64,000 nucleotides of DNA from Planctomycetota bacterium. Lineage in GTDB: Bacteria; Planctomycetota; Planctomycetia; Pirellulales; Pirellulaceae. Every line of letters begins with the position of its first letter. The stretch's first letter is position 1. The position numbers and the translations under genes are program-made. Where the stretch lies: NCBI GenBank assembly GCA_016872725.1, contig VGZC01000013.1:1-64000 (forward strand). Direction: 5' to 3'. The notes under the pieces were generated by a model. The model did not search any database. It was given only the letters and a program-made list of their open reading frames with translations, and was not told the DNA's origin. Below, one piece after another: positions 26,201 through 35,082 of this stretch.

Positions 26201-27245
26201 GGCCAAGCTCGATCCGGCCGTGGCAGAGGGCGCCCGCCAGCGCACTCCCGGCGGCGACTCCGATCACGAGTCCGGCGAGCAGGGGCGTCTTGGCGAACTC
26301 GGTCGTCGCCCCCGCCTCGAATGCGAATTGGTCGATGTTCAACTGAGCGAACGCGCCAAGCGCCCAGAAGAAGACGAGCCCCAACGCGACTCGAAAGAGG
26401 GCTCGGATCGAATACAGCGTACGGAGATCCCTCGCCGTTTCGAGCGCCGCGTTCCAGGGAAATCGACGAGCCGCGTCGCCGTCCCGGCCCGCCCGGATCA
26501 ACAAGCTGAATCCCGTTCCGACCACGGCCACCGCGAGCACGGCCGATGCCGACATCCACCAATGCGTTTGGCCGAATCGGCCGGTCGCGTCCTTGAGCAC
26601 GCAGCCGATCGCCATGCCGACGATCGTCGCGGCAACCGTCGTGACGCCGAAGAACGCGTTCGCCGCCGGGATCTTGCTCGCCTTCAACAATTCGGGGATC
26701 GCGCCAAGCTTGGACGGCGCGAACAGCGCGCTCTGGGCGCCGCACGCCGCCACCACGGCGAAGAGCCCGAACATGCTCCCCCATACGATGGCGAGAATGC
26801 CCAGGGCGACGAGCACAATCTCGGCGACCTTGCAGGCGACAATGACGTCCCGCTTGCGAAATCGGTCGGCGAGGTAGCCGGCCGGAGCCGCGAACAGGAT
26901 GTAGGGCAAGACGAAGCACGCGGTTCCCGCCATCAGGATGCGGCCGTGCTCACCGCGAGGTACGTAGTCCTTCCCGATGCCAATCGCGAGCCAGCGGAAG
27001 ATATTATCGTTCACCGCCGTGAGGAACTGGGTCATCAAGAGCCCGACGAAACTCATCGACGTGAGCCCGCCGGCGTGGGGTTCGTCCACGTCGCTCGACG
27101 CCCCACCGGACCGGGAATCGCCTCCAAGCGCGCGGTGCGGGCGCGAGACGGCCGTCCCATCGGACGCATCGTCGGATTTCGAGTCATCCGCCGGATCGCG
27201 TTCCACTCCAAACCTCCTTCGTTCCGGCTCGGCGGGCCGGCGCAT
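23298..27245 (-). CDS. aas: LplT-PlsC-Aas type fusion: lysophospholipid transporter / acyltransferase / acyl-ACP synthetase
   Basis: 1315-residue three-part membrane enzyme that flips lysophospholipids inward and re-acylates them with activated fatty acid. An MFS transporter comes first (about residues 63-455: FLTAVNDNIFRWLAIGIG, ADRFRKRDVIVACK and about 12 hydrophobic segments). A PlsC-type acyltransferase follows (about 575-770), with H-x4-D in NHVSWAD and FPEGGITRTG. An AMP-binding acyl-ACP synthetase ends it (about 860-1300), with VIFTSGSTGMPKGVMLTH, EGYGTTELSPLV and GWYVTGDIAHVDEDG. Between MFS and PlsC (about 465-542) lies an extra segment with VEIAERGRRRDASIELEYHERFP, resembling the amino-terminal module of planctomycete kinases. 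The long hydrophilic amino end makes an internal ATG (27056, MSFVGLL) a plausible start. Confidence 0.92.
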   Translation of the reverse strand: MRRPAEPERRRFGVERDPADDSKSDDASDGTAVSRPHRALGGDSRSGGASSDVDEPHAGGLTSMSFVGLLMTQFLTAVNDNIFRWLAIGIGKDYVPRGEHGRILMAGTACFVLPYILFAAPAGYLADRFRKRDVIVACKVAEIVLVALGILAIVWGSMFGLFAVVAACGAQSALFAPSKLGAIPELLKASKIPAANAFFGVTTVAATIVGMAIGCVLKDATGRFGQTHWWMSASAVLAVAVVGTGFSLLIRAGRDGDAARRFPWNAALETARDLRTLYSIRALFRVALGLVFFWALGAFAQLNIDQFAFEAGATTEFAKTPLLAGLVIGVAAGSALAGALCHGRIELGLLPIGAGGVAISSMFLFLIRGDLFDPTLVSPWSAGLISACALLFLLGTSAGLFSVPLESYVQHRSPPESRGSILAATNFLVFSGVLVFSILFYVLRFPTFPGSFEAIDANLRDPPTERSRIAVADAERAFHEAWNEPGDAPRVETFLARVPAEARTSALVHLLWVEIAERGRRRDASIELEYHERFPDDRDAIRAVFGQAGKRPLLSARGVFLLAGLGTWPVLVYVLWLLPQASVRFIVWFATHTLYRIRLHGAEHLPRQGGCLLAANHVSWADGILLLVTSSRPIRFIVYAGNFDNRFLLWLGKLADAILISSKPKAIASAIRQAREALRQGEIVCIFPEGGITRTGQVQGFKPGVMKILEGARVPVVPVYLDGLWGSIFSFERGRFFWKWPRKMPYPVAIHFGPPIHDPKDVFEIRQAVQALGAQAVQSRSNPPLAPPRNMIRRCKKYRFRGKVADSTGAELTGGALLMRSLIFRRLLRRGVLRNDETHVGLLLPPACASVVANAALALDRRVACNLNYTVTSDVINACIRQANIRHVLTSRKFMEKFDFQLDAELVFLEDFKDRVSLADKLIGGLHAFATPAPVLEKLLGLSSIKADDVLTVIFTSGSTGMPKGVMLTHANVATNTDAVDQVVRLRDNDVVIGILPFFHSFGYTISMWTVLNTDVRGAYHFSPLDAKQIGKLCRTQRGTILLSTPTFLRSFLRRIDKEDFASLDVVVAGAEKLPQDLSDAFEQRFGVRPVEGYGTTELSPLVSVNVPPSRSADNFQETLREGSVGRPVPDVSAKIVHPETGDPLGVNQDGMLLIKGPNVMKGYLGQDEATRKVIQDGWYVTGDIAHVDEDGFIHITGRESRFSKIGGEMVPHIQVEEELNRLLGADDEGGLRAVVTSVSDERKGERLIVLHLPISRSPEDLRKGLTDRGLPNIFIPANDSFFQVDELPILGSGKLDLKRIKALAEQYWEARGQG

Positions 27246-27509
27246 TGTCGCGTATGACTTGAACGTTATCCAGGCGTCGGGATTCCGGTCGAGCGGACGA
27301 ATCGAGCGGGCTGGTGGTCCCGAATTCGACGTTCATCCGGGAGGATCGACGCGTCGCGTTCAATCGGCATGATCCACAACGACGGCCCTTCGTTCCCCGG
27401 ACGCAAGATCGCCTTTCCGCGGATCGATACCAGATAGGAAGCCGGTCGCCGCGCGCGGTCCGTGAACGCGAGCGCGGCGACGGCGCATCGCGTGGGGGGA
27501 GGCCGGGAC

Positions 27510-27803
27510 ATGGAATTCAATCGAAACCAGTATTTCCTCGCCGGGCTCGTGATCCTCCTCTTGGGATTGCAATTCCGAGCCGTCGAGACATTCACATTGA
27601 CGAAGGAAGCGTCCGTGTTTCTGGCCGAGCAATTCCCGCCTCCCAATCAAACGCCGTCCCAGGCGGCTTTCACGAGTTGGAAGGTATCGGCAAGTCCGCC
27701 TCCGTCGCGGACCATTCGGCCTCCCCGCTGGCTCGGCTACTCGTTGATCTCGGTGGGCTCGGTGCTCATACTGCATAGCCTCGCCCTCAAGAAACCGGGA
27801 TAG
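27510..27803 (+). CDS. Small conserved two-helix membrane protein
   Basis: 97 residues: a short polar amino end (MEFNRNQYF), membrane helix 1 (about 9-22, LAGLVILLLGLQF), a 50-residue loop with proline-rich stretches, and helix 2 (about 76-92, LGYSLISVGSVLILHSLAL), ending KKPG. gggggagg lies 8-15 bases before ATG 27510. The amino end reminds me of small conserved planctomycete membrane proteins, but no function is known to me. Convergent with the PH-like gene, 23 bp apart. Confidence 0.7.
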   Translation: MEFNRNQYFLAGLVILLLGLQFRAVETFTLTKEASVFLAEQFPPPNQTPSQAAFTSWKVSASPPPSRTIRPPRWLGYSLISVGSVLILHSLALKKPG

Positions 27804-27826
27804 CGCGCGCGTCGCCGCCGCACGTG

Positions 27827-28741
27827 TCACGTCGGCGCCTTCTTGATGTAGAGCCCCTTGCGCCCGATGTAGTACGTGACAAACGCGTCGACCGCGTGTC
27901 CGATCGCCAGTAGGACGACGACCCCTGTCACGGTGGGCGCCACACCGCCGCCCCCTTGCCGTACCCCGTCCAAGAGGACCATGACGATCACAAACCACGA
28001 GATCAGGTACCCCACAAGTTCGCACCACGCGGCCGACCGGTGCCGCATCAGGAAGTCGCCCCACGACGGAAACGCCAAGCTCCGCAGGGCGAGCTCCGTG
28101 GGCGTCCAAAACGTCGTACCGCATTTCGGGCACACGTATTCTCCCGCGGGCACCAGCGCCAGGCAGTGGCCGCACATGTTCTCCCGGGATTGGCTGACCG
28201 CCGGGTCGAATCCAAGTTCGCGATAGTCGGCGATCGCCTGCTGGAAGATGGCGGGCATGCGCGTTCGGTCGAGTTTCTCAAAACCGGCGAAGGAGAGCTT
28301 CTTGCCGTCGCGCAGTTTGAGGTGGATCATGCCGAGCCATGTCGACTTGAACGTATCGATTTGATTATAGAAGACGGTCCAATAGGTGTGTCCGGGAACG
28401 CCCTTGGTGTCGCTGTGGACCATGATGAGTCGCAGGTTCGTCAGGATGAACACGGTCTGATTGACGAGCTGTGCGAGCAGGGCTCCCATCAAATACTGTT
28501 CCAGAGCGCCTTGGTACACACCTTTCCCGATGATCAGCACCTCCTCGCCGTCGCGCAGCACGCGCCCAAGAAAGGGCTCGACGTTCCGGTGCAGTTTGTG
28601 CTTGCGCCGCAAATAGGCCGCGGCGCCCCAACCGTCGATCTTCGCGAAGAGCGTCTCGTAACGGTAGTTGATGTTCGGGTCCAGGACGAGCCCCAGTTGC
28701 GCGAGCTTCGCGTGGACCTGCTCCTCGGTGTGCGTCGTCAT
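27827..28741 (-). CDS. PH-like domain membrane protein with zinc ribbon
   Basis: 304-residue protein. A PH-like domain (about 60-170) contains GEEVLIIGKGVYQGALEQYLMG, FILTNLRLIMVHSD and FKSTWLGMIHLKLRDGKKLSF, the strand pattern of bacterial PH domains. A zinc ribbon follows (CGHC about 191-194 and CPKC about 204-207), then two membrane helices near the carboxyl end (LVGYLISWFVIVMVLL and VTGVVVLLAIGHAVDAF). It probably sits on the inner face of the membrane; partner and role unknown. It is the last gene of a minus-strand run that begins with chorismate mutase. Confidence 0.75.
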   Translation of the reverse strand: MTTHTEEQVHAKLAQLGLVLDPNINYRYETLFAKIDGWGAAAYLRRKHKLHRNVEPFLGRVLRDGEEVLIIGKGVYQGALEQYLMGALLAQLVNQTVFILTNLRLIMVHSDTKGVPGHTYWTVFYNQIDTFKSTWLGMIHLKLRDGKKLSFAGFEKLDRTRMPAIFQQAIADYRELGFDPAVSQSRENMCGHCLALVPAGEYVCPKCGTTFWTPTELALRSLAFPSWGDFLMRHRSAAWCELVGYLISWFVIVMVLLDGVRQGGGGVAPTVTGVVVLLAIGHAVDAFVTYYIGRKGLYIKKAPT

Positions 28742-28834
28742 TCCGGTTTCTCCAATCGAGTTTGGAATAGAGCCATCGCGACAGGAGCCGTGAGCCGGTC
28801 GCGACCGCGCGCGATGCTCGACGCATCCATGGGA

Positions 28835-30274
28835 TCAGTCCGCCCGCTGGACTTCGCGAACAAGCCGTCGAACACTGTCGACGATGCGGTCCTCGATGTC
28901 GCCCGCCCAGCGCAGAGCGGGTCGGCCGTATTCAAAAAGACTGGACCCTCCCTCGTATCCGCCCTCTTCCCATACCCGTCTCGATGGAATGTAGGCGATC
29001 ATATCATCCGCGTATCCGCAAACCCATGTTCCGCCACCGAATTCACCTTTGAACCGCAGCGCGTAGTCGACGACCGTCTCGGCCCCCATTCCGATCATCA
29101 GGGTGGTTCCGAGGCGCCACGCATGAACGGGGTAGGCGTACGACGCCGGGAACCGCTCGCCCGCGTCGAGTTTCTGGAGCATGCGGGCCGCCCATCGGGC
29201 GCGGATCGCATTGGTGTCCGCGAGAAACGCGTGGAGCTGTTCGCGCGACACGACTTCGAGATAGGGCAGTTCGACCGATTCGAACGCCGTTCGGAGCTCG
29301 GCGGGCACGGTCGGGAGGTCGCGTTCCAACACCCGCTCGACCGCGACGGCGAGTTGGTGCCCGTACGATCGGCACCGTTCGACGGTTCGGCGCGGCAACG
29401 GGTTCTGGTCGCCGCCGCACGTATTGACGAACATGGCCGCCGCGCCCGGATGACGCGCTTCGATCTCGAGCTGGGCGAAGCCGGGGTAGTCACCGCACCA
29501 CGTCGTGAAACTCAGCGTTGTCGGATGGCACGCGTAGCCGAATACGATGGCCGCCGGCGCGCCGTCAGGCCGTTCGACGGCGAGAACCGGAACGTCGTGG
29601 TCCACGGGACCTTCGAGCCGATTCTCCTGGATCAACCGGGGCACGTCGGCCTCGGGGTTGTTGCGGCGGTTGACCGCGAATGTCGCTCTTCCAACGCCCG
29701 TCCGCAACCGAGCGGGCGCGAGACGGTCGAGCGATCCGGCTACGACGTCGACCGCGCGCGCGACCATGCGTTCCGTGTACGCGTCCACGAGGTCGACCTG
29801 TTCCCGTTCGACGGGGTAGTAGTCGACAAGGTCGTCCCCGAGTCGAGGTCCGCAGTGGTTGTGGGAGAATGTGAAGAGGATCTGTCGCCGATCGAGGCCG
29901 CATCGCGCGCGCACCCGCTCGAATACCCGGTCGCTCATCGACTTCGGAACGCCTTGGAAGTCGCTCGTGACCAGCACGGCGCGTTGACCGCCGGGTGCCT
30001 CGAGCGCGAGGGCCTTCATCCAAAGATCGTGCAACTTGCCGTCGGGCGGCCTTCGGGTTCCGTATCCCGCGAGCCACACGGGCGTATCGGGCGTAATCGC
30101 CGCGCGGTCGACGCCGGCCTTCCAGGTCGTGCCGTCCTCCGCGTCGTCCGTGTCGTGCCGCGTCGCGGCGGTGACGAGGGAACCAAGGCCCGTCGGACGC
30201 GTAAAGGGAATCGCGGCGAGCCCCGCGCCGAACAGGTTGTGGAGGAGTCGTCGGCGAGTCAGTGCGTTGGCCAT
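28835..30274 (-). CDS. Neutral ceramidase-like hydrolase, twin-arginine secreted
   Basis: 479 residues. The amino end MANALTRRRLLHNLFGAGLAAIPF is a twin-arginine-type signal. The body matches the neutral/alkaline non-lysosomal ceramidase amino-terminal domain family: DRAAITPDTPVWLAGYG, ILFTFSHNHCGPRLG with zinc-ligand histidine candidates, FGYACHPTT, and MFVNTCGGDQNP. In planctomycetes this family is abundant and many members probably act on substrates other than ceramide. A hydrolase of an amide or similar bond in the cell envelope is inferred. It follows the SLC13 transporter gene by 12 bp in the same direction, so the transporter may take up a product. Confidence 0.85.
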   Translation of the reverse strand: MANALTRRRLLHNLFGAGLAAIPFTRPTGLGSLVTAATRHDTDDAEDGTTWKAGVDRAAITPDTPVWLAGYGTRRPPDGKLHDLWMKALALEAPGGQRAVLVTSDFQGVPKSMSDRVFERVRARCGLDRRQILFTFSHNHCGPRLGDDLVDYYPVEREQVDLVDAYTERMVARAVDVVAGSLDRLAPARLRTGVGRATFAVNRRNNPEADVPRLIQENRLEGPVDHDVPVLAVERPDGAPAAIVFGYACHPTTLSFTTWCGDYPGFAQLEIEARHPGAAAMFVNTCGGDQNPLPRRTVERCRSYGHQLAVAVERVLERDLPTVPAELRTAFESVELPYLEVVSREQLHAFLADTNAIRARWAARMLQKLDAGERFPASYAYPVHAWRLGTTLMIGMGAETVVDYALRFKGEFGGGTWVCGYADDMIAYIPSRRVWEEGGYEGGSSLFEYGRPALRWAGDIEDRIVDSVRRLVREVQRAD

Positions 30275-30286
30275 GGTCGGGAACCC

Positions 30287-31831
30287 TCAGCGCGCGGTGG
30301 AAAGAACCAGATTGCCGAACGAAAGGACAAAAGTCGGAATCAACAAGAGGCCGAGCAGATTCAGCCACATTCCCGCCCGGATCATGTCGCGCATCGCGAT
30401 GTGCCCGCTCCCGAAAACGATCGCGTTCGGAGGTGTCGCCACCGGAAGCATGAACGCGCAGCTTGCGGCGAGCGTCGCGGGGACGAGCAGCACCATCGGA
30501 GGAAAGCCCATGCCCTCGGCGACTCCGTGCAGAATCGGAAGGAACGCCGCCGCTGTCGGCGTGTTGCTTGTCAGTTCGGTCAGCATCAGGATCATGGCCG
30601 TCACGACGACCACGAGCGCCGCGACCGGAATCCCCTGGAATGCGGCGATTTGCGCACCGATCCAGTCGGCCAAGTGGCTCGATGCAATCGCCTCCGCGAG
30701 GCTGAATCCGCCTCCGAACAGGATGAGTACACCCCAGGGAAGACGCATCGCCGTTGCCCAGTCCATGGCGAATTGGCCGCGCCCTCGATCGACAGGTATG
30801 ACGAATAGGACGAGAGCGCCGGCCATCGCGATGACCGTGTCGTCAAGTCGCGCCAGCATGGTGAACCCGGTCGCCCCGGCAACGGGGCCGGCGAGGAGCG
30901 GACGAAACACCCAGCACAAGGCGACCAGACCGAACACGATCAAGACGGTCCACTCGCCGCGCGACACGCGTCCGAGCCGACTCAGCTCCGCCTGAATGAC
31001 CTCGTGTCCGCCCGGAAGCTCCGCGAGCCGAATCGGAAAGATCCAGTGCGTCAACAGCCACCATGCGGCCGCCAAGTACGTGAAGGCCAGCGGCATCGCG
31101 AACGCCATCCATTGGATGAACGAAATCGGACTTCCCTTGTTCTGCAGGAATCCCGCGAGGAAGAGGTTGGTCGGTGTTCCGACCAGCGTGCCCATTCCGC
31201 CGATGCTCGCCGCATACGCGATACAGAGCATCATACAGGCCGCGAACCGGCCGGTCTGCTGTTCCCGTTCGGCTTGTTCATCGGCACATTCCATCCGGAC
31301 CGACGCCCATCGTTCCTTTACGAGCGCCACGAGACTCATTCCGATCGGCAACATCATGGCCGTCGTCGCCGTATTGCTCATCCACATGCTGAGGGCGCCC
31401 GTCGCCAGCATGACACCGCCGACAAGTTGTCTTGGCCGAGTTCCGACGGCGAGCAATGTCAAGAGCGCGAACCGACGATGCAGGTTCCAGCGTTCGGCGG
31501 CTAGAGCGATGAGGAATCCGCCCATGAAGAGAAAGATGTTCTTGTCGGCGTACGGCGCGGCGGCCTTTTCGGTCGAGCCGATTCCCAGCAGGGGCACCGC
31601 GATCAGGGGAAGGAGGGAAGTGACGGGAAGCGGTACCGCCTCGGTCATCCACCAGACGGCCATCCAGGCGGCCATGGACGCGGCGGCGCGTCCCGACGGC
31701 TCAAGATCGGGCGCGCCCCGCCAAAGGGCCGCGTACACGAGCATACTCGCACACGGACCGCCGATCGCTCCGAGCCACGTCGGCCTGGAGGTTTCTCGAG
31801 GGGCTCGGGGTAATTCGTCGGTCTCGCGCAT
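30287..31831 (-). CDS. SLC13/DASS family anion transporter
   Basis: 514-residue membrane protein of the divalent anion:sodium symporter family, which takes up dicarboxylates, citrate or sulfate. Blocks seen: WWMTEAVPLPVTSLLPL, the SNT motif in LSMWMSNTATTAMMLPIG (first sodium site), GGMGTLVGTPTNL, and the second SNT motif in LTELTSNTPTAAAFLPIL. About 12 hydrophobic segments. ATG 31831 begins a hydrophilic amino end. It lies 20 bp after addA and 12 bp before the ceramidase-like gene. Substrate cannot be settled from sequence. Confidence 0.92.
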   Translation of the reverse strand: MRETDELPRAPRETSRPTWLGAIGGPCASMLVYAALWRGAPDLEPSGRAAASMAAWMAVWWMTEAVPLPVTSLLPLIAVPLLGIGSTEKAAAPYADKNIFLFMGGFLIALAAERWNLHRRFALLTLLAVGTRPRQLVGGVMLATGALSMWMSNTATTAMMLPIGMSLVALVKERWASVRMECADEQAEREQQTGRFAACMMLCIAYAASIGGMGTLVGTPTNLFLAGFLQNKGSPISFIQWMAFAMPLAFTYLAAAWWLLTHWIFPIRLAELPGGHEVIQAELSRLGRVSRGEWTVLIVFGLVALCWVFRPLLAGPVAGATGFTMLARLDDTVIAMAGALVLFVIPVDRGRGQFAMDWATAMRLPWGVLILFGGGFSLAEAIASSHLADWIGAQIAAFQGIPVAALVVVVTAMILMLTELTSNTPTAAAFLPILHGVAEGMGFPPMVLLVPATLAASCAFMLPVATPPNAIVFGSGHIAMRDMIRAGMWLNLLGLLLIPTFVLSFGNLVLSTAR

Positions 31832-31851
31832 CTTCCATCAACGGTTAGGGA

Positions 31852-34800
31852 TCAGACCGCATCGACCACCATACCCGATCGGACGAAGGCAAGCCGCGCG
31901 GCAACACGATCGGTTTCAAGTCGATAGATCTTCGCAACGGCCGATCGGTACGCCGATTGTTGAGGCCCGTAATGGAGAACGCGTTCGGCAAGCGGCGTTT
32001 CGTCGTTCCCTCGCACTTGATCGGTCTTGAAATCGATGATCTCGGCTGCGGTTACCCTGCCGTTTTCGCGAACGAGGACGAGTCGGTCGATCGCGCCGGT
32101 GAGCAGCCGATCGTCGAAAATCGTCACGATTCGCCGCTCATTCGCCACGGATAGGCTCGCCGAGGGGTACCGCGCCTCGTAGTCGGCTCGGCGGAACAGA
32201 TCGGCGATGCGAGGTTTGGCGATCATTTCGCGGAACTCGTCGAGTATCGCGTCGATGGAATCCAAGGCGACTCCCCCGCGACGCAGCGCAGCGCGGAGCA
32301 TCGCCGCGTCGGGCATCCCGTTCTCGATCCAGGTGACGCACTCGAACAGGGAATGGAACGCCGTGCCGAGCACCATCGCGGGCGTGCTCGCCGCCGAAAG
32401 CATCTGATTCGCGCGAACGCGGTCTCCGCCTTCGAGCGCGGACGGCGCCGTCAGCCGAAGCGGCTGGGGCGCGGTCTTCGCGAACCGGATGACCGGAAGC
32501 GGACGCGCCCGACGGCCGCCCGCGCGCGGTTCCGTCCCACTCGTCCACCATCGGGAATCACCCGACTCGAAGACGACCGATTCGCCGGAAAGGGGCCGGC
32601 CGTCCGTCAAGGCCGCGCGGAGAAGGCCGGCCATCGTCTTCGGCAGGCCGCGCTCCCTCTTCGATGACGGACCGATCACCATGTGTAGCGCGTGAACGGC
32701 TCGTGTCAGCGCGACGTACAGGACGCAAAGCGATTCCGTGACCGTCCTGCGTTCATGCCGGTCGAACATCTCTTGGATGTCGGCGGGCAACGTGGCTCGC
32801 GTCTTCTGGTTCCGATACCTGCAGACGCGTTGGATGGCCTCCGTGGGATCGGGCTGGTCGACGACATGCGACGGAGGTTGTCCCACAAGCCGCGCATCGA
32901 GCTGGGGAAGGACGACGATATCGAATTCAAGCCCTTTCGCCTGGTGGATCGTCATCACGCGGATGCGTTCTCCGCTCGGATCGGGAGCCCGGTTCTTCTC
33001 GACAAGCCGAACGAAATCGCTCGGCCGCAACGTGGCCTGGGTATCGAACGGATAGGCGAACTCGATCAACTGGCGCAGCCGGCCGCGGTCCCTCGATGTC
33101 GCATCGGTCTCAACACGTTCCACCCACTCGCGAATCGTCGGCCCGTATCCGTCGCGGACGAGCCGTTCGCGCAGATCGGCGGCGAACGATTCCATCGAGT
33201 TCGCATCGGACCAGTCGAGCCGTTCGAAGAGCTCGCCGACCGGCGAATGCGCGATATGATACCTCGCCGTCGTATCGCCCGGATGGTCCGCGAGATGCAG
33301 GAGCGCGAGGATCGCGGTGACCGGCGCCGAGTCGGTGAGCGGGTTGCCTCCCTCCTCGCTCGCGGAAACATGGAGTTTTCGGAGCTCGAACATCATTTCC
33401 GCGACGCCGTCGTTGTCGCGCATCAAGATGCCGATCGTTCGATCGGGCGCTTCGGACGCGATTCGCTCGACGCGCTGCGCGGCGTACGCGGCGGCGCCCG
33501 ATGCTCCTCGTTCGCCGTACTCATCGGCGTCGGCCGCGGCGTTCTCCTCGCCGCCAGCATCCGCGAACGTCTCCAGCGTCACATGGCCGGGCAACTCCGT
33601 CCGATGCGTCGTATGCCTCTCGAACCGCGCGCACCAGTCTCTCACCGCGCCCTCCAATCGTTCCAACCGAGGATGGTCCGCGATGCGCGTGAAAACCCGG
33701 TTCACGGCGTCGATGACGACGGGCGACGACCGGTAGCTGTGCGCGAGGGATGTCGTTTCGAGGCCTGGAAGGCGATGCGTGATAGCGTCGAGGATCGCGG
33801 CCTGGCCGCCGCGCCAGCCGTAGATCGCCTGCTTGCCGTCCCCCACACAGAAAAACGAACGGATCGCGTCCGCCGCGACGTCGGCCGGTTTGTGAGGCGT
33901 TTCGGAGGACGAGGGCGGCCGTGACGCGCGTTCGTCCAGGATGCGACGCGCGAACGGTTCGAGGGCCCGCCACTGCATCGACGATGTGTCCTGGAATTCG
34001 TCGAGCAGCAGGTGGCGGATCGGAGCGTCGAGCCGGAATTCGATCTGCGCGACGTCCAAGAGGGGGACGGCACGTGCGAGCGCGCGGGTGATGTCGTCGA
34101 ACCGCAGTCCGCGGGTCTCGCGTTTGAGTTCCCGCATCCGGTCGTCGAAACGCGACAACAGGGCATGCGTCGCCTGAGTCTGGTTGCGGAGCTTCTCGAC
34201 GGCGATACCGGCCGCGTGGCGTATGAGTCGGCGGCAGACGTCGATGCACGCATCGGAAAGCACTTTGCCGCAATAGTCCGCTCGGCCCTCGGCGATTCGC
34301 TGCATCATGCCCGCTTCCAGGAAACCGTCCCAGTCCCCATTCCGAGCCAGTTCGACGCATTTCGTGCGCGCGACCACGATCGTCGCGTGTGTGGGAATCG
34401 CGACGCGTGCGAGCTCGTCGACGAGTTCAGCCCGTTCGCGCTCGCCAAGCAACTGGGAGGCTGGGAATCGACTCCACGCCGATTCGTCGGTTTCCCGGAA
34501 GACGCCGTAGAGCCGATCGACGGTGCCCTGGAGAAGGTCGTTGACCGACCGGACCGATTCGCCTTGCGTCATGAGATGGATGAGGTGGGTGACTTCCAAG
34601 ACGCCCTCCCGCGAGAGGATCTCGCCGAGCGCTCGCGAGGCGATCGAGGCCTCCTCGACCGGATCCGCGATCCGCCAGGCCATCGGGAGGCCGATTTCCA
34701 TCGCGAAACTCCCCGCGATCTGGGCGAAGAAGGCGTCGAGCGTGCAAACCCGCACGCGATGCAATTGCCGCACGAGCGATTCCAGCAAGTCGTGGCATCG

Positions 34801-35082
34801 ATCGGCCGTCAAGGAAGGGTCGCCGATCGCCTCGGCGAGTTCTCCCCGCTTCCGCGCGTCGCGCGCGGCGTCGGCGAGCCGTTGCAGGACGCGCGCGAGG
34901 ATCTCGCCGGCCGCCTTCCGTGTGAATGTCGTCGCGAGAATCCGATCGGCCGGCACCCCGGCCGCGAGGAGCGCGAGATAGCGGCTCGTCAATTGATGCG
35001 TCTTGCCCGTTCCCGCCGACGCGCGGATCACGAGCGGCGGAAACGGATTGGGCCGAAAGGTCCCCATGCGCGACCCGTTCAT
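31852..35082 (-). CDS. addA: AddA-like UvrD/Rep helicase with RecB-type nuclease domain
   Basis: Helicase-nuclease subunit of an AddAB-type double-strand-break repair complex, 1076 residues. Walker A ASAGTGKT at about residues 20-27, LLLDEFQDTS (motif II) near 364, VGDGKQAIYGWRGGQ (motif III), MTIHQAKGLEFDIVVLPQL (motif V) and YVALTRAVH (motif VI). The PD-(D/E)xK nuclease lies at the carboxyl end with GAIDRL, EIIDFKTD and a QQSAYRSAV helix. It unwinds and resects DNA ends to load RecA. ATG 35082 overlaps the AddB-like stop (ATGA), so the pair is translationally coupled. Confidence 0.9.
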   Translation of the reverse strand: MNGSRMGTFRPNPFPPLVIRASAGTGKTHQLTSRYLALLAAGVPADRILATTFTRKAAGEILARVLQRLADAARDARKRGELAEAIGDPSLTADRCHDLLESLVRQLHRVRVCTLDAFFAQIAGSFAMEIGLPMAWRIADPVEEASIASRALGEILSREGVLEVTHLIHLMTQGESVRSVNDLLQGTVDRLYGVFRETDESAWSRFPASQLLGERERAELVDELARVAIPTHATIVVARTKCVELARNGDWDGFLEAGMMQRIAEGRADYCGKVLSDACIDVCRRLIRHAAGIAVEKLRNQTQATHALLSRFDDRMRELKRETRGLRFDDITRALARAVPLLDVAQIEFRLDAPIRHLLLDEFQDTSSMQWRALEPFARRILDERASRPPSSSETPHKPADVAADAIRSFFCVGDGKQAIYGWRGGQAAILDAITHRLPGLETTSLAHSYRSSPVVIDAVNRVFTRIADHPRLERLEGAVRDWCARFERHTTHRTELPGHVTLETFADAGGEENAAADADEYGERGASGAAAYAAQRVERIASEAPDRTIGILMRDNDGVAEMMFELRKLHVSASEEGGNPLTDSAPVTAILALLHLADHPGDTTARYHIAHSPVGELFERLDWSDANSMESFAADLRERLVRDGYGPTIREWVERVETDATSRDRGRLRQLIEFAYPFDTQATLRPSDFVRLVEKNRAPDPSGERIRVMTIHQAKGLEFDIVVLPQLDARLVGQPPSHVVDQPDPTEAIQRVCRYRNQKTRATLPADIQEMFDRHERRTVTESLCVLYVALTRAVHALHMVIGPSSKRERGLPKTMAGLLRAALTDGRPLSGESVVFESGDSRWWTSGTEPRAGGRRARPLPVIRFAKTAPQPLRLTAPSALEGGDRVRANQMLSAASTPAMVLGTAFHSLFECVTWIENGMPDAAMLRAALRRGGVALDSIDAILDEFREMIAKPRIADLFRRADYEARYPSASLSVANERRIVTIFDDRLLTGAIDRLVLVRENGRVTAAEIIDFKTDQVRGNDETPLAERVLHYGPQQSAYRSAVAKIYRLETDRVAARLAFVRSGMVVDAV

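Noticed and set aside
27956-30808. 950-codon plus-strand frame across the PH-like and ceramidase-like genes
   Set aside because: It lies opposite two genes with recognisable domains and crosses their boundary; no motif in the translation.
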